From: Straminergon stramineum
Lineage: Eukaryota; Streptophyta; Bryopsida; Hypnales; Calliergonaceae
DNA length: 64,000 nt
NCBI GenBank assembly: GCA_963920665.1
Contig: OY987265.1
Span: 37,143,001 to 37,207,000, forward strand
Direction: 5' to 3'
Part shown: in pieces, positions 34,320-46,028 of the stretch
How positions within the stretch are numbered: the first letter of the stretch is position 1
Layout of the letters: each line of letters begins with the position of its first letter
Notes under the pieces: generated by a model
What the model was told of the DNA's origin: nothing
Database searches by the model: none
What the model saw: the letters and a program-made list of their open reading frames with translations, nothing else
Position numbers and translations under genes: made by a program

Positions 34320-36450
34320 GCATGGATAAATTCTCTCCAAACTTTGATCCTTCCACGAAACAATGGAATTGAAGTTGACCTTCCTAACATGAAAGGGTTG
34401 CGTATACTTATTTGTGAGAATAATGTGGTGTCAATGCCACAAATTCCAGAGAATTTGTGTTGGCTTGCGTATTATAGTCATAACCTTGAATCATTGGGAC
34501 ATTTTCCAGAGACACTTGAAAATAGTGAGTTGGTGATATTGGATTGGGTGGATTATTGCATGGAGAACTTGCCTACATCCTTCGGAAATTTGAGGAAGTT
34601 GAAAATATTGGAATTGCATTGTGACAGGCTCAAGCAACTACCAGATTCATTTGGAGGGCTCCAAAATTTGAAGAACCTTCATCTTCAAGGAAGAAGAATC
34701 CAAAGTTTACCTGACTCTTTTGGAGGCTTGAGAAGCTTGGAGGATTTGAACCTACGGGATTGTAATGAGCTTTTGGGACTACCCAATTCATTTGGGGGCC
34801 TCCAAAATTTGAAGAACCTTTAGTTTCAAGGAAGAAGAATCCAAAGTTTACCCGAATCCCTTGGAACCTTGAGAAGCTTGGAGGTTTTGAACCTAAAGTG
34901 TTGTGATAAGCTTTTGGGACTACCCAATTCATTTGGAGACCTCCAAAATTTGAAGATCCTTAATCTTACACGAAGTGGAATCCAAAGTTTACCCGAGTCT
35001 TTTGGAACCTTGAACAACTTGGAGGTGTTGATTCTATGGGCTTGTACTAAGCTCTCAAAACTACCCAATTCATTTGGGGGCCTCCAAAATTTGAAGATCC
35101 TTAATCTTACACGAAGTGGAATCCAAAGTTTACCCGAATCCCTTGGAACCTTGAGAAGCTTGGAGGTTTTGAACCTAAAGTGTTGTAATAAGTTTTTGGG
35201 ACTACCTAATTCATTTGGAGGCCTCCAAAATTTGAAGAACCTTAATCTTCAAAGAAGTGGAATCCAAAGTTTACCCGAGTCTTTTGGAAATTTGAGCAAC
35301 TTCGAGGTGTTGAATTTATGGGCTTGTGATAAGCTCTTGGGACTACCTAATTCATTTGGAGGCCTCCAAAATTTGAAGAACCTTAAACTTGCATGAAGTA
35401 GAATCCAAAGTTTACCTGAGTCTTTTGGAACCTTGAGCAACTTAGAGGTGTTGAGTGCATGGGCTTGTGATAAGCTCTTGGGACTACCTAATTCATTTGG
35501 AGGCCTCCAAAATTTGAAGAACCTTGATCTTCAACGAAGTGGAATCCAAAGTTTACCCGAGTCTTTTGGAACCTTGAGAACCTTGGAGGTTTTGAATCTA
35601 TTAGATTGTGATAAGCTCTTGGGACTACCTAATTCATTTGGAGGCTTCCAAAATTTGAAGAACCTTGATCTTCAAGGAACTGGAATCCAAAGTTTACCCA
35701 AGTCTTTCGTAAACTTCAGCAACTTGGAGGTGTTGAATTTATGGGCTTGTGATAAGCTCTTTGGACAACCAGATTCATTTGGAGGTCTTAAAAATTGGAA
35801 GAACCTTGATCTTGCAGAAAGTGGAATCCAAAATTTACCTAAATGATTTGGAATGTTGATTAATTTAAAGGTGTTGAACCTTTAAGGGTTGTAGCAAGCT
35901 TGTATAGCTACCAAATTTGTTTGGCAAGCTTCAAAGTTTGGAAGACTTACATCTTGAAGGAGGTGAAATGAAAAGTTTATTTGAATCTTTCCAAATGTTT
36001 AGTGACTTAGAGGTGTTGAATCTAAGGCTTTGTTATGGGCTTGTGGAACTACCAGATTGATTTGGAGCTTTTCCAAAATTTGATCCATATGGATTTTGAA
36101 GGAAGTGGAATCCAAGGTTTACCCGAATCTTTTGGAACATTAAAATCTTGGAGGTGTTGAATCTACAATCTCGTAGTAAGCTCTTGGAACTACCAAATTC
36201 ATTTGGAGGCCTACAAAATTTGAACCATTTGCCTTTTGCTTACAATGGAATCCAAAATTTACCCGACTCTTTTGGATCGTTGAGTGACCTAGAGGTGTTG
36301 AATCTAAGGTCTTCTCATAGGCTTTTGGAGCTACCACATTTGTTTGGAGGTCTCCAAAAATTAAAAAACTTCAATCTCACTTATTGCCGAGTTCAAAGTT
36401 TATGTAAATCTTTTGTAATGTTGAGCAACTTAGAAGTGTTGAAGTAAGCT
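34320..36450 (+). pseudogene. TNL1 leucine-rich repeat exon
   Basis: After the acceptor tttttgtag (34319), in phase 0, comes a linker ('ILPRNNGIEVDLPNMKGL') and then roughly a dozen repeats of a ~47-residue double LRR. Each has a 'LPNSFGGLQNLKNL' half and a 'IQSLPESFGTLSNLEVLNL' half. Units are nearly identical at DNA level (period about 140 bases), pointing to expansion by unequal exchange. In-frame stops at 34821, 35394 and 35844 and more divergent units after 35850 show decay. Confidence 0.88.
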
Positions 36451-37393
36451 TATAGGTCTACCATGTTCAATTTGAGTCCTCCAAATTTAGAACTTGGATC
36501 TCATTTGTATTGGAATCCAATATTTTATTGACTCTTTTGGAACATTAAGTAACTTGGTAGTTTTGGATCTATTAAAGATTTGGGTACACACGTTAAATTA
36601 TTATATTTGTTTGGTTGTTTCCAAAATTTAAACCACTTGAATCTCAAAGGAAGTTCAATTTAAAATTTTCTCAAGTACTTAGGATGTCACAAGTTTTGGG
36701 GGTTGAAGCTATTTTATTATTCCATCTAGAATTTGCTTGAATTTCCACGTCTAAAAAAGTTTGTAACTTGGTATACCTCTAACTTTGCATTAGAGCTCTA
36801 AAAACTCTAATTAATTCATTTGGACAACTTTCAAATTTGCAAAAGTTGGATTGCACTCATTGCTCAATAGTTTGAGATCTCGAATTATTAGAAAGTGTAT
36901 TGTTAGGGCATGTTGAGGTATGCCTAGAAGATGACTTGACAACTTAGTGGGCCGAGAGATTTATTTTGGTGGAAGAAGACATGACATTCACTTAGGTTCC
37001 CATTGAATACTCTCCAAGAAGTCAAGAACCACCAAGAGGCAAATCGACCAATTGATTGTTGATGCGGTAATGGATTGTTGTACCTAGCAACCTATTATTT
37101 TGATTTACATCCAATTTTGAGATGTCATTGGTTCACCTATAGTTGATAGTATATGCTTACATTCTTGATGTGGCAAGTGTGCTCTTATTTGCTTCTAGAT
37201 GGAATTTCCTCACCTTGGATTTTCATGTATAGTGTGAGGTTGAAATCACAAGATTAAAGTGTATCGCTACTCTTTTAAATGTTGCCAACACTTAAGACTC
37301 GATTACTCAATTAGTCCCTTTTGGGAAGTTTAGTTTCAAACTTCGGTTCTCCCTATAACTTTATTGATGTAAGAATTATGTCATCTTAGTATA
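36451..37393. other. TNL1 3' flank with degenerate LRR remnants
   Basis: Up to about 36900 there are weak LRR-like traces, matching 61680-62335 after TNL2. Beyond that the flank is shared with TNL2 and non-coding. Confidence 0.55.
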
Positions 37394-37399
37394 CAATAG

Positions 37400-38267
37400 G
37401 GTCAAACTACACTCAAAGGTACTAATACCATTACTTTGTTGGGAGAAGGACTACAATCCTTTTTTTGAACTTTTAAAACTCTAATTTACTTTTGATGTTG
37501 TCATTTTTTTAATAAATTAATGGATGAATAGTATTGCAATACATCCCTTTGATAAAGTGGAGAAATTTTTTTGTGGATAAAATCCTCATAAAGTCATATA
37601 TAAATAGCTACAAGGCTAAATTTAATGTCTATATTACAATATAGCGCTTTAAAAAGATATTTAAAAAAAAATATATATACTTCTCAAGTATACAATTATT
37701 AAGAAGGATTTATAGTGATTAAATCGTGGACAAAAAATAGTGTAAAATTTTAATTAATTACTTGATTTTTGAGAAACTATTAATATATTCTAAAAAAATT
37801 TAAACAATCAATTCCAAAAATAGATTATATAGGGCTATTGATGTGAATAATGTATACATTTTTTGTTCTAACGCAACCATCATTTGGATTATTTTTATAT
37901 TGAAAAAGACATTCACATGTTTTTACTTTTGAATATTATAGAAAATTACTAAAAGTATTCAAATTGTAGCAAAATCTTCCTTTTCTACTCTATCATATGA
38001 TTAAATATACATATGATTTTTTCGGATTCAATCACATTATTAGAAATTAGAAATGAGCCCCCTTTTCTCTCACTGAAGTAACCAACAAGCTAACATCTAA
38101 ACTTCAAATAGAATTTCAATTTGAACACGACTTGAAGTACTAGTCAAAAAGGACTAAACTACTTGTAATTAATAGTTAACTTTCAAAAACCATAGCTAAA
38201 AAGACGTTATATTACAAATTTTATTGGGTCTAACACCTTTTTTGGTACCTTTGAGTGTGATTTGATC
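37400..38267. mobile_element. 868-bp non-autonomous TIR DNA element
   Basis: Left end GGTCAAACTACACTCAAAGG and right end CCTTTGAGTGTGATTTGATC are imperfect inverted repeats of about 24 bases. CAATAG stands at both sides (37394-37399 and 38268-38273), with some ambiguity of one or two bases about where element and duplication meet. The TNL2 flank has the undisturbed site 'ctcaataggtgatc' near 62800. No coding capacity. Confidence 0.85.
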
Positions 38268-38613
38268 CAATAGCTAATCTCAGATGATTCTTGAGGAGAC
38301 CATGTACCTTTATTGAGTCAAAACTTTGTTTTGTAATTCACAAGAACCCATAAATTTGAGTTCCATCAATTCCCTAGCTAGTGCCACCACACGTGTATTT
38401 CATGAACCATATCACTATTATAGTAACATCAAGGACATTGAGATGGAAAGCTTGAAGAATTTGTCTCTATTGAAGAATGTATGGCTTGCAAGACTTGTAT
38501 GGTAACCTTGTCCACTTGTATTCTCTTTGTGTGTTTATGCTTTATGTACATTCTCTAATTGAGATTTGGGAAGTGAAGCTTCATAGTGGTGGTCTTCCTT
38601 CTAATGCTAGTTT

Positions 38614-39325
38614 GGGATGATTGCGAGAAACACTTGTACTATTTTGTCACACGGTATGTGGTGATTTGTTTCTTGCCCATAACTTTGTGTTTTGGCTCTA
38701 AATGACTCAAGATTTGTAGGGAAGGTACTCATGACTATCATACACCTTCCCTAATTTTTTCATAATTTTCAAAAATAATTTACTATCGAAAACATGACCC
38801 CAATTCAATGTGACAATAGCCAATTTGGAGGTTTTTAGTACTATTTAGAACCCATAAAAACAGATTTTGAGCTCCAATTTGGATGAGATGGTCCTCTAGT
38901 AGACTTGTAGCTTTTGAGGGAAGGAATTTTTTGTTGATAAAATAGTTAATTTTTTGTGGTGTGGAAGTCTACAAAGTGAGCATCTTTCTGCTTACATTTT
39001 AAAACATATAAAGTATTATTTTGGTGGGGTTTTTTGCTGTATGACCATCTCCATAGGGTTGTTGCAAATGGCTAGTTATTATTTTATGTATTTTCTTATT
39101 TTTACTATTTTTCCTTAATTAAAACATCAAGGTATGTATTTTCTTGAGACTTAGTACTTTTTTAGGTCTCCTACTTAGAGAAATTTTCTATGCAATTCCT
39201 TCCATGGGTACCTTCATTTTAAAGGTATATACATTAGTCACATATTTTTCATTTTTTCATTTTAAAGTACTCCCGAAAAATCAGCAAAACACAACAAAAT
39301 CGACATGTGTTTCTTGCAATCACCC
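38614..39325. mobile_element. 712-bp GGG-tipped TIR element (PIF/Harbinger-like)
   Basis: Ends GGGATGATTGCGAGAAACAC and, inverted, GGGTGATTGCAAGAAACACA form terminal repeats of about 30 bases. They are flanked by TTT on both sides. The TNL2 flank lacks it ('gctagtttgaagatcatcaa' near 63140). GGG tips and a 3-base duplication fit PIF/Harbinger, but no transposase is present, so the superfamily is inference. Confidence 0.75.
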
Positions 39326-40669
39326 TTTGATTGTTGTCAATTTTTCATCCTTGTCTCCTAAGGGAGAAAATCAATTTCTAATTTATCTCCATTGAGAAGG
39401 TGCAAGAGCATTGGAGGTTGCATTACACCAAGTGGTTATCATTATTGGAGACAAGAATTGCCTTTATGCAATGGAAATTTTTCTTTTATAAATTCAAATG
39501 GAAGTATGGTTCAATCGACTTGTTGCTACTACCAGTAATTCTAATCCTCTATATATGAATTTGTGATCCTCTATCGTACTGAGAGTTCTTTGGCCTATCC
39601 ATTTCTCCTTTGCATTAGCTTAGGCTTTGGTAGATAAGCGGGAGTAGCAAGAAGCATTCAGAGATGTTGACAAGCAAGCAAACTAGCAAATGATAATTCA
39701 CCTTGGAACACTATGATATTGTACCCACCACATAACCTTCTAATATTTTCTCTCTCTTATATTGAATGCTATTCATATCACCATTTCATCTAGTACAATC
39801 TCATCTATATAGTTTTTCACATATCCATTCATGGTGAATTATAATGACATTTAAACATCCTCTCAATAAAACCTTGCACTTCAATGAAACTTTTTTGTAT
39901 TGTTGCATTGTAACAGGTTTCATTCCAATTCGCAACATATACAAATTTGTCTACAATGGCTAGATGTTACATGAGTAGATCACCGATGAAAAAGTTAGAT
40001 GGATCGGTGACATTTAGAGTCAGTGATCCTGTTGTTGTAGGACTTTGACAATTGCATACTTGTAACATTAATTCTACTATATTCATGACATTCCATGGGG
40101 CTCTTTGACATTGACATTAGGTTGTTGCGCAATTAGATGTTCAAACTTATATGCAAATTGCTTTTCATCTACATTATTGTGTTCTTTCTACACTAGCATG
40201 ACCACCTCCATTGCCCTCTTAATTCTTTGGAGTATTTATTTTCCTACTTTCAAGGTCCAATTTAATGGAAGTGTGCCAATTTGACAAAATGGAAGTTTCA
40301 TACAATTATCCAAACTTACTCAAGTGTTTGTTGAATAAATGCATAGTAGATTGGTGATTCAAGGTATGCAATATGATCAATGGTGGTGCACAAATTAATG
40401 GTCATTGCAACATAGTAATTTGGTGTCAGCTAGATTCTAAAACCCTAAAACCCAATAAGCAAAGTCATCACTTCTCACCAATGACAAACTCAATGATCAT
40501 CCCTTTGTACTCAAATTCCACTAAAACTTCAAGTAGAAGATAATGTAGTAAGGACATATAGAGGGAGAGTTTAATGAACCAATGATGCTCATTCCTAAGG
40601 GATCAAATCAACTTTGATATCATCACAATTCTTCTTACACATTATAGGGCAATTTTGTAAGCAAAAGTG
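39326..40669. other. TNL1 3' flank
   Basis: Collinear with 63155-64000 up to about 40000. No gene recognised. Confidence 0.5.
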
Positions 40670-40676
40670 AAGGTAT

Positions 40677-42460
40677 TTTTTTTTAAACAAATAAAATGGA
40701 ATTCCATTGCAAGGAATGAAGTACAAGAACAACAGCCACAAGTGGCCTGTCGAGGAAGAAGGACTACAGACTAACCACAACAAAGGACCTAATCGAAGAC
40801 AAGAAGGTGTAGCACCTTGCGGGCACGTCATGGAAAGAGGCCAAAAGCCTCTCACGGCCTACCGTGAGAGGTCGCAACACCAAGGAGCCCCGTCAGGCAA
40901 AACTCTCAAGGTGGTTGAAAAAGAAAGCTGGAAAATGGATTGGCGGCTACCCATCGGGATTGCCCGACATCCATCTTTGCAAAAAAGTCGAACTTGCATC
41001 TTTGCTTCTTGAATGCATTGAAGAGTTTGAGTTGCACCTTAGGAGACCATCTCGTCCTACAACAAACCTTAGCCCGTTCTACTCTCCCGTAGTCCTATAG
41101 GCCTCTCCAAATGTGACCTAGGAGTTGCTCCATCGTCCATACTCGGGCGTTGAAGATGAAGTTGTTCCTCTCAATCCATAGGGTCTAGAAGACAATCGTG
41201 TGTAATTCGAGCCAAATTCTCTTGAATTGGTTAAATTTGCGGGGGATTTCAACAGAGAAAATACCTTAATGCCAAGTGAGAGGACGCTAGGGACCTTGTG
41301 CAACCCTTCCCACAAGCAAGGCATTCATAAGGTAGATGGCCCCTTGCCATGGTTTTTGTGTTGCGGGACACTCCCAGAATCTGTGCAGCACTATCTCCTT
41401 TGTCTACCTTGAGCAAACCGGGTAGTGAGGGTCCATTGAACCATCGATTCTACCCCTCGAGTGGTTCATTGCCGTAGCTCTATGCCAAATTAGCCATAGG
41501 AGCCCAACTTCCTTTCTAGCACGTTCTTTAGGCTAGATAGTTTTCCATTGGAGAAGAAAATTGTTTGGTAGTGCACCCCTCCCCCATTTTCTTTCTATTG
41601 GATTGGGCACTTGGTGGCCGTTTTTGAGGAGGTTGCATCCAATGCTAGCTGTGAAGCTCATGAATTGGGTGGCTTTATCTTCTATGGTCCATTCGAATTT
41701 CCCAAGGTTCTACAAGAGAAGATTTGTGTGACCGTAAAACAACAAAACTTGGACTTTCTTGGGACCTCGACGAATAGGGGTGACTCGCACCCTATCGAAG
41801 GTGCCAATTGAGGAGCCATGCCAGCACCCCTCAGTAACAGCCTTCACCGCATGCAATGTATTGGAAGCGGGTATTACCTCATATTGTTGATCTTGAGGGG
41901 CCCAATCTATAGGCCATTCCAATCTAGAAACCCCTATTCTCACACTACTCTCATATGGGACCTGGATCATAGCTTGAGGCAGCTTGGTGTCATCCTCGGT
42001 GATCCATCCCACCCATTCCGCCTCTGAAGCTAGGGGGAGGCTTTTTTTAAGCATATCACCCAAGTCACCTATAGCATTCCTATGATTGCCTGCCAAGGCC
42101 AAATTTGGCTTGGGCTTCACTAGCCGTGAACAAGCAACCTTAAATTGTGCATCCTTTATTTGGCGCAACCCTTGATGATGGAGTTGGGATGCTCTTACCT
42201 TGGAAAATCCAAGGCCTATGGTCTAGGTAAAAGGTGACCACCAAAATGATTCAATATTGACCTCTTCCAAGAATTTTGGCCGAATTGGCCATATTTTTGG
42301 TTGTAGTTTTTTCCATGAGATCCTTGCTTTGGTCCAGGCGGTAGAGCCTTTATGGGCTTGAAAATGCAACAACATGAAAAACTCCATCCAGGGAGTCCAT
42401 TTGCCACCTTGATACATGTCGCGAACCATAATCTTAGAAGTCACCATGTTAGTATTTATA
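40677..42460 (-). mobile_element. LINE (non-LTR retrotransposon) remnant, 5'-truncated
   Basis: On the minus strand the stretch encodes pieces of the C-terminal half of a plant LINE ORF2. These are 'FLEEVNIESFWWSPF' (42250-42480), a long frame at 41710-42168 ('EAEWVGWITEDDTKLP'), and a zinc-knuckle zf-RVT-like end 'WHRATAMNHSRGRIDG' with 'EIVLHRFWECPATQKPW' and 'LWIERNNFIFNARVW' (41130-41480). Its 3' end is a T-rich run on the plus strand at 40677. AAGGTAT at 40670-40676 and 42461-42467 is a possible short target-site duplication. Stops and shifts make it dead. No reverse transcriptase core is present. Confidence 0.82.
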
Positions 42461-42833
42461 AAGGTATAATATATAGAATTTTTCAAAAATTTCTAATGGG
42501 TAAAAATGATTAGAACCCTCTTAGCCTAAACAACTCAGTAAGACTAAGAAAACACTCCAGCTAATCCGTAACGGGATCCAGGACGAATCCGGAATCCGGA
42601 AACCCAGATAGTGACAGCCTATGGTCGAGACTTCCAGTCTAGAAAATAGGGACCCGTTACGGGTAAACAGTCCGCTTTAGGAACGGTCGGTATTTTGACG
42701 GGTACTTAACCCTGCCACTTCCATTTGTTCTCCCTCTTTTCCCACAACTGTTTTGTGCGTGCATAACTAAGTGAAAGAGTGGTGAGTTAGTGCTCGGGTG
42801 AGAAGCTAGAGTGTGCTCAGATTTCAGTTTGAG

Positions 42834-43964
42834 ATGGCGGAGGGAGATATCCGGAAGACTTTGGTCACTAGCCGAATGGTTTGTCCAACCATTCCGGAAA
42901 GGCTGAGGGAGAGATCACAATTAGAAGACGACCTCAGTGAGATAGGATGTGTGGGTCTGTTCATGCGGCCATGGACCGTAAAGAACGATCGGATGATCCA
43001 GGAGTTGATAGTAGGAGCTTCCAACTAGTATGAGTTGATAGTGAGAGGAAGGCCTCAAACCTGGACTGATGAAGTCTAGGCTAAGGTTTACGGATTCCCT
43101 AAAAAGGGATCTGGTTTAGCTTCTCAGACCGACAAGTTTACGGTTGGGAAATTCAAGAACACAGCCCATTCAAAGGAAGGGTATGCAATTAGTGACTCCC
43201 TAGATCCACGACAAAGGCATGTCCTAGAGTTCTTGATCCCTATCCTGTATTCGGAAAAGCCTACCTGGGTTACGGTTACGGTAGCGAACACCATCTTTGG
43301 TGCATTTGAGGGTAGACCAGTCAGCTGGGGCAAAGTTATTGGATCAGTAGTCGCCAATCTTGCCACCAACGTAGGAAAGGGAAAGACCAGCCCCATAGGG
43401 TCGTATCTTTTCCATCTCTACCACCATGCAGAGTTTCTTAGCGATGCAAAAATGGTGGAGTACAACACCAGAGCGACCATCCTCCAATATGGCCTCACGG
43501 AAGAAGTAACAACCGAGCAGCCGCCGGTAGAAGAGGAGGAGGATTCGGAAGAGGACGAGCACCCCTTGGAGCGGAGGCACCGGAAGTCGATGGATCCGAC
43601 ATCTCGGGGGAAGCTTTCGACTCAGCAGAAGGTATCCAAGGAGGAGGAAGGAAGCATAGCCGGATTCTTCAAGACCAGGTTCAACTGGGTACTCCAAGCG
43701 CAAGAGTACCACGAGAACTTGGCAAATCTGCTCAGGAGGATTAGCCGGGAGTTGAAGACGGATCCGGAAGACATCCTCGACGCATTGAAGAAGCTTCCGA
43801 ATCCGGAAGTCCTCGAGCGGAAGGACAAGCAAATCGTAGCCTTGGAGAAGGAGAAAGCGGATCTTCAAGCAAGACTGAGCTGGGTACAAGGAGAGATGGC
43901 TGCAGCAAAATAGAGAGAGAAGGAAGCCTTGCAATTGTTGAAGAACCTATCCGGTGTCGAGTAG
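42834..43964 (+). pseudogene. Gag-like ORF 1 of the retroelement relic
   Basis: ATG at 42834 starts a frame that runs to 43964 apart from TAG at 43026, 43077 and 43911. The central part ('RPVSWGKVIGSVVANL', 'VLEFLIPILYSEKPTW') resembles the plant retroelement protein families annotated as putative transposon/gag-like domain. The C-terminus is acidic and then coiled-coil ('VALEKEKADLQARLSW'). Base composition is markedly less AT-rich than the surroundings. Family assignment is from general resemblance only. Confidence 0.5.
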
Positions 43965-44244
43965 AGAGGCCTTGCCTTGGGAAAACGCGGGGCTTCTAGC
44001 CGCAACTAGATGTGATTCCAATAATGGAAGATCCCGTGGCCAAAGTCACAAACATAATAATAAATCCTCCCAATGATGCCATATGAACCAAAATACTATC
44101 ACCCTTCCATACACCCCTCTAAAGATGTCATGGAGTCTCAATATATCCCATGTATGGTAAAAAATTGTAGAAACAAAGTCATATCCTTCATAAACTCCCC
44201 TCGAAGAAGTGTCTGATAGTTGATTGAGTGCCACGTTCGCTATA

Positions 44245-44720
44245 AAACTTCAAACTAAGAGTGTGATATGCCTCTGAAAAGATAACAAAAAGTTCTACAA
44301 CCTATCCAAAATTCACTTAAAACTAAGATACTGTCCGACTTTTATGGTCGGTCAAAGTTCACCCTTCCCAACTCAAAGGCAGCTCACCTATACTTCACTC
44401 TCAAGCCCATAACTTTCACATACTACCTCCAAATCAAGAAAATAAACCCATTTTGAAAAGCTAACATGAACATCTACAAGCTCTACAAGTTTCACTCAAA
44501 TACAAAGTACTGTCCACATTTCATAGCCTTTCAAAACTCACTCTCTTGAAGGTTTGAGGCAGCTTCACAACACTTCACTCCCAAACTCATAACTTACACA
44601 TACTAACTCCAAACTTCACGAGTGATAGCTTTTCGGAAACACAAAAACAAGATACACAAGTTCTCAAAATTTCATTACCAAACTCTCCATGTACAAAGTG
44701 CTATCCCCCCCAAAGTGACA
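44245..44720. repeat. Three tandem units of about 180 bp
   Basis: Boxes recur in order: 'aa.tactgtcc' (44330, 44508, with a diverged third near 44695), 'cagct.ca' and 'acttcactc.caa.c.cataactt.cacatact' (44395, 44575). The array sits in the AT-rich stretch 43980-45170 between the two gag-like frames. Confidence 0.7.
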
Positions 44721-45176
44721 GCTTCCCTAAGCAAAGAAGGAGGAGGAAGAAGATGATCCTCAACCTCATCCGCCACCTCAACCTCCATGCCACCCACCTA
44801 AGTTAGTGGATTTTGGCCACTAAGAAGCCACATGAGCCATAATACCCACATGGGCCACTTCCTAATCTTGATAAGTCTATCCATATCATCTACGTGAATT
44901 TCTAATCCATTAAAAATAAAAATAAAAATAAGGAAAAGGTAAAACAAGCTTTACCTTTTGTTTTTACAACTTCAAACAAACTAACTAACATATTAAAATA
45001 TCTTCTAGTATAGAAATCAAATAATTAAATGTTTGTCAAATAGAGGTAAAAAAAAAGAGTTCAAGTGGAGTATAACCCCATTTCTTTCTTGAAACTCTAG
45101 AAAAAAAACAACCCTCCAATTCAACAAACAATTATGCATTTTCACATAATGAACATATTTACAATACGACACCAGG

Positions 45177-46028
45177 TTGGTGGACAAGCCAACCGACATG
45201 GTGATGAAGGCGGCTCTAACCCAGAGCCGGTTGACCGAGGAAGGGCACCTCACCGGATCCAAAGTCATTTGGATACTCATGGACTTCTCGTCGCGGATGG
45301 AGCTTACACTAAAGGAAATGAGGCAACTGCTTGGGCGGATCGACCCCGACTGGGTAATGGACTTCTCCAACTTTCGAAAGATCCATTTCAAGACGGAAAC
45401 TCCTGTCAAGCTCACCGCCTCAATGCCACTACCGTCAAAACTGGAAGCCCCACGGGAGACTCTCTAGTACTCGACGGAACCCTTCTCCAAGCAGTTGGAG
45501 AAGACAATCCGGGGGAGAGTGAAGTCAGCACTTGAGCCAAGCAAGCAGCCGGATACTACACGGGAGTTGGCACCTCCAGAGATTACGGTTTCTCCACTCG
45601 TCCTAGTGTTCAATCTTCTGGAAAAGGAGCTGTTGCCGACACCTCACACCCAAGTCCGTAGCCAACTGATAGAGCGGATTGGGGGGTTGTTGAATTCGGC
45701 CCGATCTCATCCGGAGGAATTCGAGCATATGCTGGAGGAGCAGCAACCAAGGAAGGAGATCGAGCCTATCGTGTTGGATGAGATGTCTCCAGGCGAGGAT
45801 AACGAGAGGGAGATAACTCAGATTGAGAAATCTAAGGAGGAAGAGTACCGGACCGGATCGGAGGACGAAGACGAGGAAGAAGCAAAATACTCTCCTCTGG
45901 AAATCTGGAAGATACAAACCCAGGCGACGTTACGGATGACCCCCATCAAGGCAACCCCAAGGTCATCCACGCGAGCACCAGCGAATCAAGGCGGGAGCAG
46001 CCAGAAGAAAGCGCGGAAGAGGAAGTAG
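45177..46028 (+). pseudogene. Gag-like ORF 2 of the retroelement relic
   Basis: The frame is open from 45177 to the TAA/TAG-type stop at 46028 except for TAG at 45465. The product is first helical ('MELTLKEMRQLLGRIDPDW'), then strongly acidic, then ends basic ('SSQKKARKRK'). It may be the continuation of ORF 1, split by the AT-rich 1.2-kb stretch. No domain recognised. Confidence 0.4.

Larger units (their letters stand above)
32106..36450 (+). pseudogene. TNL1: TIR-NB-ARC-LRR immune receptor, frameshifted and with stops
   Basis: TNL proteins are intracellular pathogen sensors: effector recognition triggers oligomerisation and TIR NADase signalling. Exons here are 32106-32163 (ATG, short N-terminus), 32338-32809 (TIR), 32914-34019 (NB-ARC) and 34320 to about 36450 (LRR). 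The introns are 174, 104 and 300 bp with GT..AG borders. All marks of the family are present in order. Breaks are an 11-base deletion just after the start of the NB-ARC exon compared with TNL2 (at about 32918), which puts TIR and NB-ARC out of frame, plus in-frame TAG 34821, TGA 35394 and TGA 35844 in the LRRs, followed by a degenerate tail. The gene is a pseudogene for full-length receptor; a truncated TIR product is conceivable. Confidence 0.9.

Noticed and set aside
34630..35440. Minus-strand frames in the LRR region
   Set aside because: They recur with the LRR repeat period and are antisense shadows of the leucine-rich repeats.
43344..43934. 196-codon minus-strand frame
   Set aside because: It is the antisense shadow of the gag-like ORF, which has the better composition and ATG context.
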